Shown here piece by piece: positions 23,966 through 34,859 of a stretch of 64,000 bases of DNA. Made by a program: the position numbers and the translations under genes. The notes under the pieces were generated by a model, which saw only the letters and a list, made by a program, of their open reading frames with translations, had not been told where the DNA came from and searched no databases. The stretch's first letter is position 1, and each line of letters starts with the position of its first letter. This DNA is from Elephas maximus indicus (Eukaryota; Chordata; Mammalia; Proboscidea; Elephantidae), in contig NC_064832.1 in assembly GCF_024166365.1 (NCBI RefSeq), forward strand, positions 43,118,249 through 43,182,248. The letters are read 5' to 3'.

Positions 23966-24855
23966 CTTGTTCACTAACTCATTCAAGTGTCGTATACATA
24001 TATATGCTGATTCATTCATTTAATAAATACAGTAAAACCTGCAAAAGCCAGAACCTGTTTAAGGCACAAACGTGATCAAAGAAGGAAAACTCAAATATTT
24101 TCCACTAAAATAAATGATAGAAAAGTAGTAAGACTGCACCCTGTCAAAGGTAGAAAACTCCCAAGATCCAGAAAAACAAGGTAGCCCTATTGAGTCCTGA
24201 CGCTCAGTTTTCACCGTACCTATTAACCATCAATTGTGTGCCAGTAGACACACATGGTAGATTCCTATGAAGATAAAAAAAGATATATACTAAGTAATTC
24301 TGTAAGCTGCTCTATCTATACCTCCTGATTTTGCACTTTTACATGAGTCGTTTTTCTCAGCTAGAAAGTACTGATCAGAATTAATCACAGTACTCAAGGG
24401 TGGCACCATTATGTTCAATTCAGCTTGACAAATGCCTATGTGTCAATCAGATTTCTTGGTGTAGCACATACAGAGGTGAGCAAACCAGACAATGCCTCAG
24501 TTCTCTTGTAATTACAGTCTCATGGGGAACATGGGTAATAAACAAGTAACTGCAAGTGTGATGAGTATTATGAATGAAAAATTACAATGTGCAATGGGAG
24601 CATCCAATCGATTTCAAATGCATTCGCTCCAGGAGACTTGACAAGAGGAGGTCAATGAGAAGACTCTTTTATGGGAATGTGCAGGGTTTCATTCTCAGGA
24701 GCCATATCTCTTGACAACTCATCTAGGAAGTTATAGCAATAATTTGCTTTAGGTCTCACGACTACTAAAATCTGTTGTCTTGGAAATTTTACTTGTAATA
24801 GAACAATACAGGCAACAGAGAATGTTTTTTAAAAAGCTATTTTATTTCAGGTTGA
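23966..24855. other. Background DNA
   Basis: Probably old repeat debris (ATAAACAAGTAACTGC region at 24539-24554), but no family is clear. Confidence 0.3.
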
Positions 24856-24859
24856 GATA

Positions 24860-25282
24860 CAGGTTTTCCCCGCTATCTGAAAGTAGAGCGTTCCTATGAA
24901 ACCTTTCCTAAACCCAAATGCAGTCAAGTGAAAAAGCAATTACCATTAATTTATATGGGAAAAATTTCTGAGTTTTCAGATCTAAAATATAATCTACCAA
25001 ATCATATCAAATAACATAAAATCTAAAATAAGACTAACAAAGCTACGGCAGCTTGATGCTGAGATGGTGAGTGTAGTTCCTGGGGCGGGAGCTTGGCACG
25101 CCAAGCTTGGGGTGTATGCTGCCTCTTTAATGGTTAGCTGCAAAACAAATGCTGAACTCTATTTCTACTTTTCACTTTTTTTCATAAAATGAAATTCTCT
25201 TTGTATTTCTTTTGTTTAGCAAAAACAGATACTAATGTAAGTCTTTCATAAAAGTGAACTTTCAAAAAGTGGGGGACACCTC
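24860..25282 (+). mobile_element. Tigger-like non-autonomous DNA transposon
   Basis: Bounded by TA on both sides (24858-24859, 25283-25284). The left end CAGGTTTTCCCCGCTATCTG pairs, with mismatches, with the reverse complement of the right end (GAGGTGTCCCCCACTTTTTG), and both continue into GAAAGT. No transposase frame. TA flanks and this end sequence suit the Tc1/mariner-pogo superfamily. Confidence 0.65.
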
Positions 25283-25284
25283 TA

Positions 25285-26590
25285 TGTAGTATATGAATTT
25301 AAATGGAATCCAGCCATTCACAATGGAGTCTCTTCTAAATGATAGCACTAAAAACAAAACATTTTAAAAAGGTTCATAAAAGGTGATATGCCTTTAGTAG
25401 CAAATACAAAAGCAAACATACAAAAAACTGTAAATCTAGTGACACATCTGGGAAGAACTGAAATTAACTCCCAGACCCACGGAAAAGTATTGATGCTACA
25501 ACCGTGCTGGGATTGATAGAAAACAGAGCAAGTCCACACATCTGAAAGTCTTTTTAAGAAGAACTTCTCCCTCCCTTACAATCAGCTCTTCACAACTCAT
25601 TATCTTTTTTCTCACTGCAGAATTCATAACAAATGTTTTAATTTGGGGGAAAGAAACACTTAAAACCCAATCAATGGGGCAGCTTAAGTAAGTTATGGAA
25701 TAAGGCAGGATCCATGGTTGACTGGTTAAACATAAACAGATATTTATTGGATAGATATCTGGTCCTCAAAGGAGCTGCAGAAAAGTTTAAGGATTTAGGT
25801 TGGGAGATGGGTAAGAGCCAAGAAAAGCAGAAAGCTGAGAATTGAGCAGGGGAGTTCCCACAGGAACAGCCAGGTGATATATGCCTCTCCTTGAGGACTT
25901 GCCCCTGCCCACTTGTAGAGCTCACTCTTGCACTTCATTAACCCTATTACAGGTCGCATCCTCACAAAGACCTTCGCTGACCATCCTACTGAGAATGGCG
26001 CCCCTCCTGCATCCCAGAGTAGTTCTCCAACATATATTTGATCTATAATTTGCTCTTTTTTTTTTCCATATAACTATTGTTTCTATTTCCTGTCTTTGGG
26101 GAACTCCTCAAAATGTTCTAACTTGCAGATAGTACCTCTATTTGTTTCTCACGTCAAGTTGGATCTAACTGCTTTCAAATACTTTATAACTTGTAAAAAA
26201 AAAAAAAAAAAACACAACATTTAATGAGTGACCAAATTTTTTTCAGAATATTTTAAAGAGATTAGCATAAAGATTATGTAAAACCCTACAATCTAACTGA
26301 AAAAAAAAAACTAATAAGACAATGTGTAAAAATATGAACAGGTAATTTACAATGATGAAATTCAAACAGCCAGTAAATATATGAAAAGATGTTCTTTCTC
26401 ACTAGAAATCAGGTTGCCAATCTAGATTAGAAATTAAACAAACAATAAGGTATCCTTTTTTTCCCACATAATTTTTATAAAATTAAAGAGATAGATAGAA
26501 AATGCAAGGTAAAGGTATTTTCGTACCATTTTAATGAAATGGAAGTATGGATTGATAAAGCTTTTTTAGAAGACAGTTTGGCAATGGTGT
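25285..26590. other. Background DNA
   Basis: No element identified; several A- or T-runs. Confidence 0.3.
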
Positions 26591-26593
26591 TGT

Positions 26594-27834
26594 TGTTAGG
26601 TGCCATCAAGTTAATTCCAACTCATATCGACCTTATGTACAACAAAATGAAACACTTCTCAGTCCTGTACCATCCTCACAATCGTTGTCATGATTGAGCC
26701 CATTGTTGCAACCACTGTGTCAATCCATCTGGTCGAGGGTCTTCCTATTTTTCCCTGACCCTCTACTTTACCAAGCATGATGTCCTTCTCCAGGCACTGG
26801 TCCCTCCTGACAACGTGTCCAAAGTACTTGAGATGAAGTCTTGTCATCCTCCTCCCTTCTAAGGGGCATTCTGGCTGTACATCTCCCAAGACAGATTTGT
26901 TCCTTCTTCTGACGATCCATAACCAACACCATAATTCAAAGGCATCAATTCTTTGGTCTTCCTTATTCAATGTCCAGCTTTCACATTTGCTTCAGCTACT
27001 AGACATTCAAGAACAAATTTCAGTCTCTTCTGACACCCATTTTGGTCTTTTCTTTCTTTCCTGTCTTTTTAATGGCCTTTTGCTTTCTTCACGTATGATG
27101 TTCTTGATGTCATTCTACAACTCCTACGGTCTTTGGTCATTAGTGTTCAACGCGTCAAATCTATTCTTGAGACGGTCTCTAAATTTAGGTGGGATATACT
27201 CAAGGTCATACTTTGGCTTTCATGGGCTTGTTCCAATTTTCTTCAACTTCAACTTGAACTTGCATATGAGCAACTGATGGTCTGTTGCACAGTTAGCCCA
27301 TGGTGTTATTCTGACCCATGATTTTGAAGTTTTCCATAGTCTCTTTCCACAAATGTAGTGGATTTCATTCCTGTGTATTTCATCTGGCAAGGTCCATGTG
27401 TATAGGTACCATTGAAAAAAAGTTATTTGCAATGAAGAAGTTGTTGATCTTGCAAAATTCTATCATGTGATCTCTGGCATCGTTTTTATCACCAAGGCTA
27501 TATTTTCCAACTACCAATCCTTCTTTTTTTCCAACTTTTGCATTCCAATCACCAGTAGTTATCAATGCATTCTGATTATATGTTCAAACAATTTCAGGCT
27601 GCAGAAGTTGGTAAACTCTTCAGTTTTTTTCATCTTTGGCCTTAGTGTTTGTGTAAATTTGAATATTAGTCTTATTAACTGGTCTTCCTTGTAGGCATAT
27701 GGATATTATTCTATTATTGATGGCACTGTACTTCAGGATAATATATAGGAGACCACATGATTGTTTGATTCAAAATGACCAATACTAGTCCATTTCAGCC
27801 CACTAATGCCTAGGGGTATCGATGTTTATATGTT
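26594..27834 (-). mobile_element. RTE/BovB-type LINE, 3' part and endonuclease
   Basis: The tail (GTTGTTGTTAGGTGCCATC on the plus strand) is at 26590. The C-terminal protein end lies at 26659-26970 (LHLKYFGHVVRRDQCLEKD, then GRPSTRWIDTV). The endonuclease piece lies at 27220-27565 (TTGDWNAKVGKKEG, LYTWTLPDEIHRNEIHYIC and the TDHQLL triad region) in shifted frames. Between them most of the reverse transcriptase is missing, so the copy was internally deleted. It continues at 35912 after the L1 insertion. Inactive. Confidence 0.88.
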
Positions 27835-27847
27835 CCCCTCATTTTTT
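27835..27847. repeat. Target-site duplication, left copy, of the 8-kb L1 insertion
   Basis: CCCCTCATTTTTT, identical to 35899-35911. Removing the intervening DNA rejoins the RTE reading GTTCCCCTCATTTTTTATG. The plus strand has TTTTTT followed by A at the cut, as L1 endonuclease prefers for a minus-oriented insertion. Confidence 0.9.
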
Positions 27848-28556
27848 TTTTTTTTTTCCTGAGTAAACTGAGGATACAAATGTCTATTACTGATGTTCAG
27901 GAAATTACATCACAACTTATTAAATGATGTTGGGGGACCCAAGTACTCTAACTTGATTATCTTGGAAAGACTTTTCCAAATAAATAGTTAATATCTTCAA
28001 GTGAATAAAATATACAAAACACACAAGCTCCTTACTGCTTGACATTTTTTTTCTCAAGATCAGTGTAGTGCTTAAACACCTCTAAAAAAAAAAAGTCTCT
28101 GAAATATGAATAATAGTTGCTCTTTCTCATGGTGTCAAACTGAGACTCCATTGAAATACCAAGCAAAAACCAAACCCATTACTGTCAAGTCGATTCCAAC
28201 TCCTAGTGACCCTATAGGGCAGAGGACAACTGCCCCATAGGGTTTCCAAGGCTGTAATCTTTATGGAAGCAGATTGGCACATCTTTCCCCCACAGAGTGG
28301 CTGGGAGGTTTGAACCACCCAACATTTGGTTAGCAGCCAAAGGCTTTAGCCACTGTGCTGCCAGGGTTCCTTGTGAGAGTGATCACCAACTCTAAATGCA
28401 AATGTAATGAGCAATTATGTTTGCTAACTAATAATTGGGTCTTATGGGAGTGTCCTTATTGTCTTTAAAATTAACAGGACATTTTTATATCCCAGCATCC
28501 AGAACACTGGATGAGAGACTAATCATTTTACTTCATGCTGGACCTCAGGATTAATT
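27848..28556 (-). mobile_element. 3'-transduced flank of the L1
   Basis: After the L1's own poly-A (plus-strand T-run 28555-28571) comes about 0.7 kb of non-L1 sequence. It ends in a second poly-A (T-run 27842-27857) immediately against the target-site duplication. The layout L1, poly-A, flank, poly-A, duplication is that of a 3' transduction, in which transcription ran past the L1's weak polyadenylation signal at its previous locus. The transduced part carries a minus-strand SINE (28147-28376) and about 290 bp plus 180 bp of other DNA. Confidence 0.87.
28147..28376 (-). mobile_element. SINE carried in the transduced segment
   Basis: The reverse complement begins AGGAACCCTGGCAGCACAG and ends CACTAGGAGTTGGAATCG with a tail; it includes the middle segment (CTCTGTGGGGGAAAGATGTG). 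Confidence 0.9.
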
Positions 28557-28571
28557 TTTTTTTTTTTTTTT

Positions 28572-29568
28572 ATAATAACTTTTATTAAGCTTCAAGTGAA
28601 CGTTTACAAATCCAATCAGTCTGTCACATATAAGTTTACATACATCTCACTCCCTACTCCCACTTACTCTCCCCGTCTTGAGTCAGCCCTTTCAGTCTCT
28701 CCTTTCTTGACAATTTTGCCGGCTTCCCTCTCTCTCTATCCTCCCATCCCCCCTCCAGACAAGAGTTGCCAACACAATCTCAAGTGTACACCTGATATAA
28801 TTAGCTCACTCTTCATCAGCGTCTCTCTCCCACCCGCTGACCAGTCCCTTTCATGTCTGATGAGTTGTCTTCAGGGATGGTTCCTGTCCTGTGTCAACAG
28901 AAGGTCTGGAGAGCATGGCCGCCGGGATTCCTCCAGTCTCAGTCAGACCATTAAGTTTGGTCTTCTTATGAGAATTTGGGGTCTGCATCCCACTGCTCTC
29001 CTGCTCCCTCAGGGGTCCTCTGCTGAGCTCCCTGTCAGGGCAGTCATCGATTGTGGCCGGGCACCAACTAGTTCTTCTGGTCTCAGGATGATGTAGGTCT
29101 CTTGTTCATGTGGCCCTTTCTGTCTCTTGGGCTCTTAGTTGTCATGTGGGCTTGGTGTTCTTCATTTTCCTTTGCTCCAGGTGGGTTGAGACCAATTGCT
29201 GCATCTTAGATGGCTGCTTGTTAGCATTTAAGACCCCAGACGCCACATTTCAAAGTGGGATGCAGAATGATTTCATAATAGAATTATTTTGCCAATTGAC
29301 TTAGAAGTCCCCGCAAACCATGTTCCCCAGACCCCCGCGCTTGCTCCGCTGAGCTTTGAAGCATTCATTTTATCCCGGAAACTTCTTTGCTTTTGGTCCA
29401 GTCCAATTGAGCTGACCTTCCATGTATTGAGTGTTGTCTTTCCCTTCACCTAAAGCAGTTCTTATCTACTGATTAATCAATAAAAAAACCCTCTCCCACC
29501 CTCCCTCCCTCCCCCCCTCGTAACCACAAAAGTATGTGTTCTTCTCAGGTTTACTATTTCTCAAGATC
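28572..29568 (-). other. L1 3' UTR with G-rich tract
   Basis: About 1 kb after the ORF2 stop. The plus strand at 29491-29518 is C-rich, so the L1 RNA strand has four or more runs of three or more G (GGGAGGGAGGGTGGG-type), a candidate G-quadruplex as found in L1 3' UTRs of other mammals. The end carries AATAAAAG-like sequence (minus-strand CTTAATAAAAGTTATTATA) just before the poly-A. Confidence 0.85.
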
Positions 29569-32500
29569 TTATAATAATGGTCTTATACAGTATTTGTCCT
29601 TTTGCCTCTGACTCATTTTGCTCAGCATAATGCCTTCCAGGTTCCTCCATGTTATGAAATGTTTCAGAGATTCGTCACTGTTCTTTATCGATGCGTAGTA
29701 TTCCATTGTGTGAATATACCACAATTTATTTACCCATTCATCCGTTGATGGACACCTTGGTTGCTTCCAACTTTTTGCTATTGTAAACAGAGCTGCAATA
29801 AACATGGGTGTGCATATATCTGTTTGTATGAAGGCTCTTGTATCTCTAGGGTATATTCCGAGGAGTGGGATTTCTGGGTTGTATGGTAGTTCTATTTCTA
29901 ACTGTTTAAGATAACGCCAGATAGATTTCCAAAGTGGTCGTACCATTTTACATTCCCACCAGCAGTGTATGAGAGTTCCAATCTCTCCGCAGCCTCTCCA
30001 ACATTTATTATTTTGTGTTTTTTGGATTAATGCCAGCCTTGCTGGTGTGAGATGGAATCTCATCGTAGTTTTAATTTGCATTTCTCTAATGGCTAATGAT
30101 CGAGAGCATTTTCTCATGTATCTGTTGGCTGCCTGAATATCTTCTTTAGAGAAATGTGTGTTCATATCCTTTGCCCACTTCTTGATTGGGTTGTTTGTCT
30201 TTTTGTGGTTGAGTTTTGACAGAATCATGTAGATTTTAGAGATCAGGCGCTGGTCGGAGATGTCATAGCTGAAAATTCTTTCCCAATCTGTAGGTGGTCT
30301 TTTTACTCTTTTGGTGAAGTCTTTAGATGAGCATAGGTGTTTGATTTTTAGGAGATCCCAGTTATCGGGTTTCTCTTCATCATTTTTGGTAATGTTTTGT
30401 ATTCTGTGTATGCCCTGTATTAGGGCTCCTAGGGTTGTCCCAATTTTTTCTTCCATGATCTTTATCGTTTTAGTCTTTATGTTTAGGTCTTTGATCCACT
30501 TGGAGTTAGTTTTTGTGCATGGTGTGAGGTATGGGTCCTGTTTCATTTTTTTGCAAATGGATATCCAGTTATGCCAGCACCATTTGTTAAAAAGGCTGTC
30601 TTTTCCCCAGTTAATTGACACTGGTCCTTTGTCAAATATCAGCTGCTCATACGTGGATGGATCTATGTCTGGGTTCTCAATTCTGTTCCATTGGTCTATG
30701 TGTCTGTTGTTGTACCAATACCAGGCTGTTTTGACTACTGTGGCTGTATAATAGGTTCTGAAGTCAGGTAAGGTGAGGCCTCCCACTTTCTTCTTCTTTT
30801 TCAGTAGTGCTTTGCTTATCCGGGGCTTCTTTCCCTTCCATATGAAATTGGTGATTTGTTTCTCTATCCCCTTAAAATATGACATTGGAATTTGGATCGG
30901 AAGTGCGTTAAATGTATAGATGGCTTTTGGTAGAATAGACATTTTTACTATGTTAAGTCTTCCTATCCATGAGCAAGGTATGTTTTTCCACTTAAGTATG
31001 TCCTTTTGAATTTCTTGTAGTAGAGCTTTGTAGTTTTCTTTGTATAGGTCTTTTACATCCTTGGTAAGATTTATTCCTAAGTATCTTATCTTCTTGGGGG
31101 CTACCGTGAATGGTATTGATTTGGTTATTTCCTCTTCGGTGTTCTTTTTGTTGATGTAGAGGAATCCAAGTGATTTTTGTATGTTTATTTTATAACCTGA
31201 GACTCTGCCAAACTCTTCTATTAGTTTCAGTAGTTTTCTGGAGGATTCCTTAGGGTTTTCTGTGTATATAATCATGTCATCTGCAAATAGTGATAACTTT
31301 ACTTCTTCCTTGCCAATCCGGATACCTTTTATTTCTTTGTCTAGCCTGATTGCCCTGGCTAAGACTTCCAACACGATGTTGAATAAGAGCGGTGATAAAG
31401 GGCATCCTTGTCTGGTTCCCGTTCTCAAGGGAAATGCTTTCAGGTTCTCTCCATTTAGAGTGATATTGGCTGTTGGCTTTGCGTAGATGCCCTTTATTAT
31501 GTTGAGGAATTTTCCTTCAATTCCTATTTTGGTAAGAGTTTTTATCATAAATGGGTGTTGGACTTTGTCAAATGCCTTTTCTGCATCAATTGATAAGATC
31601 ATGTGGTTTTTGTCTTTTGTTTTATTTATGTGATGGATTACATTAATGGTTTTTCTGATATTAAACCAGCCTTGCATACCTGGTATAAATCCCACTTGAT
31701 CAGGGTGAATTATTTTTTTGATGTGTTGTTGGATTCTATTGGCTAGAATTTTGTTGAGGATTTTTGCATCAATGTTCATGAGGGATATAGGTCTATAATT
31801 TTCTTTTTTTGTAATGTCTTTACCTGGTTTTGGTATCAGGGAGATGGTGGCTTCATAGAATGAGTTGGGTAGTATTCCGTCATTTTCTATGCTTTGGAAT
31901 ACCTTTAGTAGTAGTGGTGTTAACTCTTCTCTGAAAATTTGGTAGAACTCTGCAGTGAAGCCGTCCGGGCCAGGACTTTTTTTTGTTGGGAGTTTTTTGA
32001 TTACCGTTTCAATCTCTTTTTTTGTTATGGGTCTATTTAGTTGTTCTGCTTCTGAATGTGTTAGTTTAGGTAGGTAGTGTTTTTCAAGGAATTCATCCAT
32101 TTCTTCTAGGTTTTCAAATTTGTTAGAGTACAATTTTTCATAATAATCTGAAATGATTCTTTTAATTTCATTGGGTTCTGTTGTGATGTGGTCCTTCTCA
32201 TTTCTTATTCGGGTTATTTGTTTCCTTTCCTGTATTTCTTTAGTCAGTCTAGCCAATGGTTTATCAATTTTGTTAATTTTTTCAAAGAACCAGCTTTTGG
32301 CTTTGTTAATTCTTTCAATTGTTTTTCTGTTCTCTAATTCATTTAGTTCAGCTCTAATTTTTATTATTTGTTTTCTTCTGGTGCCTGATGGATTCTTTTG
32401 TTGCTCACTTTCTATTTGTTCAAGTTGTAGGGACAGTTCTCTGATTTTGGCTCTTTCTTCTTTTTGTATGTGTGCATTTATTGATATAAATTGGCCTCTG

Positions 32501-33384
32501 AGCACTGCTTTTGCTGTGTCCCAGAGGTTTTGATAGGAAGTATTTTCATTCTCGTTGCTTTCTATGAATTTCCTTATTCCCTCCTTGATGTCTTCTATAA
32601 CCCAGTCTTTTTTCAGGAGGGTATTGTTCATTTTCCAAGTATTTGATTTCTTTTCCCTCGTTCTTCTGTTATTGATCTCTAGTTTTATTGCCTTGTGGTC
32701 TGAGAAGATGCTTTGTAATATTTCGATGTTTTGGACTCTGCAAAGGTTTGTTTTATGACCTAATATGTGGTCTATTCTAGAGAATGTTCCATGTGCGCTA
32801 GAAAAAAAAGTATATTTTGCAGCAGTTGGGTGGAGAGTTCTGTATAAGTCAATGAGGTCAAGTTGGTTGATTGTTGTAATTAGATCTTCCGTGTCTCTGT
32901 TGAGCTTCTTACTGGATGTCCTGTCCTTCTCCGAAAGGGGTGTGTTGAAGTCTCCTACTATAATTGTGGAGGTATCTATCTCGCTTTTCAGTTCTGTTAA
33001 AATTTGATTTATATATCTTGCAGCCCTGTCATTGGGTGCGTAAATATTTAATATGGTTGTGTCTTCCTGATCAATTGTCCCTTTTATCATTATATAGTGT
33101 CCTTCTTTATCCTTTGTGGTGGATTTAAGTCTAAAGTCTATTTTGTCAGAAATTAATATTGCTACTCCTCTTCTTTTTTGCTTATTGTTTGCTTGATATA
33201 CTTTTTTCCATCCTTTGAGTTTTAGTTTGTTTGTGTCTCTAAGTCTAAGGTGTGTCTCTTGTAGGCAGCATATAGATGGATCGTGTTTCTTTATCCAGTC
33301 TGTGACTCTCTGTCTCTTTATTGGTGCATTTAGTCCATTTACATTCAGGGTAATTATAGATAAATAAGTTTTTAGTGCTGTCAT
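29569..33384 (-). CDS. L1 ORF2p: endonuclease and reverse transcriptase
   Basis: 1271 residues, close to the 1275 of human ORF2p, starting at ATG 33384. It nicks target DNA and reverse-transcribes its own RNA at the nick. The N-terminal apurinic-type endonuclease (about 1-240) keeps N14, E43 (LQETH), D145 (VGDFNTPLS), D205 (RIDH) and H230 (SDH), counted from the sequence. The reverse transcriptase (about 500-770) keeps [12 protein letters not shown] and the catalytic [10 protein letters not shown] near residue 700. A C-terminal Cys/His motif lies near 1127-1144 ([18 protein letters not shown]). No stop or frameshift. The start overlaps the stop of a small upstream frame (ATGA), which may matter for how it is translated. 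Confidence 0.97.
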   Translation of the reverse strand: MTALKTYLSIITLNVNGLNAPIKRQRVTDWIKKHDPSICCLQETHLRLRDTNKLKLKGWKKVYQANNKQKRRGVAILISDKIDFRLKSTTKDKEGHYIMIKGTIDQEDTTILNIYAPNDRAARYINQILTELKSEIDTSTIIVGDFNTPLSEKDRTSSKKLNRDTEDLITTINQLDLIDLYRTLHPTAAKYTFFSSAHGTFSRIDHILGHKTNLCRVQNIEILQSIFSDHKAIKLEINNRRTREKKSNTWKMNNTLLKKDWVIEDIKEGIRKFIESNENENTSYQNLWDTAKAVLRGQFISINAHIQKEERAKIRELSLQLEQIESEQQKNPSGTRRKQIIKIRAELNELENRKTIERINKAKSWFFEKINKIDKPLARLTKEIQERKQITRIRNEKDHITTEPNEIKRIISDYYEKLYSNKFENLEEMDEFLEKHYLPKLTHSEAEQLNRPITKKEIETVIKKLPTKKSPGPDGFTAEFYQIFREELTPLLLKVFQSIENDGILPNSFYEATISLIPKPGKDITKKENYRPISLMNIDAKILNKILANRIQQHIKKIIHPDQVGFIPGMQGWFNIRKTINVIHHINKTKDKNHMILSIDAEKAFDKVQHPFMIKTLTKIGIEGKFLNIIKGIYAKPTANITLNGENLKAFPLRTGTRQGCPLSPLLFNIVLEVLARAIRLDKEIKGIRIGKEEVKLSLFADDMIIYTENPKESSRKLLKLIEEFGRVSGYKINIQKSLGFLYINKKNTEEEITKSIPFTVAPKKIRYLGINLTKDVKDLYKENYKALLQEIQKDILKWKNIPCSWIGRLNIVKMSILPKAIYTFNALPIQIPMSYFKGIEKQITNFIWKGKKPRISKALLKKKKKVGGLTLPDFRTYYTATVVKTAWYWYNNRHIDQWNRIENPDIDPSTYEQLIFDKGPVSINWGKDSLFNKWCWHNWISICKKMKQDPYLTPCTKTNSKWIKDLNIKTKTIKIMEEKIGTTLGALIQGIHRIQNITKNDEEKPDNWDLLKIKHLCSSKDFTKRVKRPPTDWERIFSYDISDQRLISKIYMILSKLNHKKTNNPIKKWAKDMNTHFSKEDIQAANRYMRKCSRSLAIREMQIKTTMRFHLTPARLALIQKTQNNKCWRGCGEIGTLIHCWWECKMVRPLWKSIWRYLKQLEIELPYNPEIPLLGIYPRDTRAFIQTDICTPMFIAALFTIAKSWKQPRCPSTDEWVNKLWYIHTMEYYASIKNSDESLKHFITWRNLEGIMLSKMSQRQKDKYCIRPLL

Positions 33385-33647
33385 TTTGATGCCTTTTTAT
33401 GTGTGTTGTTGACAATTTCATTTTTCCACATACTTTTTTGTGCTGAGGCGTTTTTCTTAGTAAATTGTGAGATCCTCACTTTCATAGTGTTTGACTTTAT
33501 GTTAGTTGAGTCGTTACGTTTTTCTTGGTTTTTGTCTTGAGTTATAGAGTTGTTATACCTTTTTGTGGTTACCTCATTATATACCCCTATTTTTCTAAGT
33601 AAAAACCTAACTTGTATTGTTCTATATCGCCTTGTATCACTCTCCAT
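33381..33647 (-). CDS. Small frame in the L1 inter-ORF spacer (hypothetical)
   Basis: An 88-codon frame from the ATG at 33647. It is extendable to 92 codons only with a TTG. It ends in TGA that shares bases with the ORF2 start (ATGA, 33381-33384). It is basic and rich in K, N, T and S, with no recognised domain. It lies between ORF1 (stop at 33843) and ORF2, where human L1 has only about 63 bp. It could be a translated leader that lets ribosomes reinitiate on ORF2, or simply an open stretch by chance. No evidence beyond position. Confidence 0.35.
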   Translation of the reverse strand: MESDTRRYRTIQVRFLLRKIGVYNEVTTKRYNNSITQDKNQEKRNDSTNIKSNTMKVRISQFTKKNASAQKSMWKNEIVNNTHKKASK

Positions 33648-33842
33648 ATGGCAGTTCAATGCCTCCTGTATTTAGTCCCTCTTTTTGATTATTGTGATCT
33701 TTTACCTATTGACTTCCATGATTCCCTGTTATGTGTATTTTTTTTTTAATTAATCTTAATTTGTTTGTTTTTGTGATTTCCCTATTTGAGTTGATATCAG
33801 GACGTTCTGTTTTGTGACCTTGTGTTGTGCTGATATCTGATA

Positions 33843-34859
33843 TTATTGGTTCTCTGACCGAACAATATCCTTTAGTATTTCTTGTAGCTTTGGTTTGGTT
33901 TTTGCAAATTCTCTAAACTTGTGTTTGTCTGTAAATATCTTAATTTCGCCTTCATATTTCAGAGAGAGTTTTGCTGGATATATGATCCTTGGTTGGCAGT
34001 TCTTCTCCTTCAGTGTTCCGTATATGTCGTCCCATTCCCTTCTTGCCTGCATGGTTTCTGCTGAGTAGTCAGAACATATTCTTATTGATTCTCCCTTGAA
34101 GGAAACCTTTGTTTTCTCCCTGGCTGCTTTTAAAATTTTCTGTTTATCTTTGGTTTTGGTGAGTTTGATGATAATATGTCTTGGTGTTTTTCTTTTTGGA
34201 TCAATCTTAAATGGGGTTCGATGAGCATCTTGGATAGATATCCTTTCGTCTTTCATGATGTCAGGGAAGTTTTCTGTCAGAAGTTCTTCAACTATTTTCT
34301 CTGTGTTTTCTGTCCCCCCTCCCTGTTCTGGGACTCCAATCACCCGCAGGTTATCCTTCTTGATAGAGTCCCACATAATTCTTAGGGTTTCTTCATTTTT
34401 TTTAATTCTTTTATCTGATTTTTTTTCAGCTATGTTGGTGTTGATTCCCTGGTCCTCCAGATGTCCCAGTCTGCATTCTAATTGCTCGAGTCTGCTCCTC
34501 TGACTTCCTAGTGTGTTGTCTAATTCTGTTATTTTATTGTTAATCTTTTGGATTTCTACATGTTGTCTCTCTATGGATTCTTGCAACTTATTAATTTTTC
34601 CAGTATGTTCTTGAATAATCTTTTTGAGTTCTTCAACAGTTTTATCAGTGTGTTCCTTGGCTTTTTCTGCAGATATCCTAATTTCATTTGTGATATCATT
34701 AAGCATTCTGTAAATTAGTTTTTTATATTCTGTATCTGATAATTCCAAAATTGTATCTTCATTTGGGAAAGATTTTGATTCTTTTGTTTGGGGAGTTGGA
34801 GAAGCTGTCACGGTCTGCTTCTTTAAGTGGTTTGATATGGATTGTTGTCTCCGAGCCAT
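33843..34859 (-). CDS. L1 ORF1p: RNA-binding chaperone
   Basis: 338 residues from the ATG at 34859 (MARRQQSISNH); a GTG three bases upstream is not needed as a start. The length equals human ORF1p. It forms trimers that coat L1 RNA and act as a nucleic-acid chaperone in the ribonucleoprotein. Residues about 50-145 are a long heptad-rich coiled coil (EELKKIIQEHTGKINKLQES), about 170-255 an RRM-like domain (NLRVIGVPE, then RHIIIKLTK), and about 260-335 the C-terminal domain (YPAKLSLKYEGEIKIFTDKH). The frame is intact. It precedes ORF2 in the same transcript. Confidence 0.95.
   Translation of the reverse strand: MARRQQSISNHLKKQTVTASPTPQTKESKSFPNEDTILELSDTEYKKLIYRMLNDITNEIRISAEKAKEHTDKTVEELKKIIQEHTGKINKLQESIERQHVEIQKINNKITELDNTLGSQRSRLEQLECRLGHLEDQGINTNIAEKKSDKRIKKNEETLRIMWDSIKKDNLRVIGVPEQGGGTENTEKIVEELLTENFPDIMKDERISIQDAHRTPFKIDPKRKTPRHIIIKLTKTKDKQKILKAAREKTKVSFKGESIRICSDYSAETMQARREWDDIYGTLKEKNCQPRIIYPAKLSLKYEGEIKIFTDKHKFREFAKTKPKLQEILKDIVRSENQ

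Noticed and set aside
27848..28556. A separate insertion beside the L1 in place of a transduction
   Set aside because: The only target duplication encloses both parts, and the L1 poly-A at 28555-28571 has no duplication of its own next to it.
30311..33007. Plus-strand frames of 60-150 codons opposite ORF2
   Set aside because: Shadows of the L1 ORF2 coding strand.
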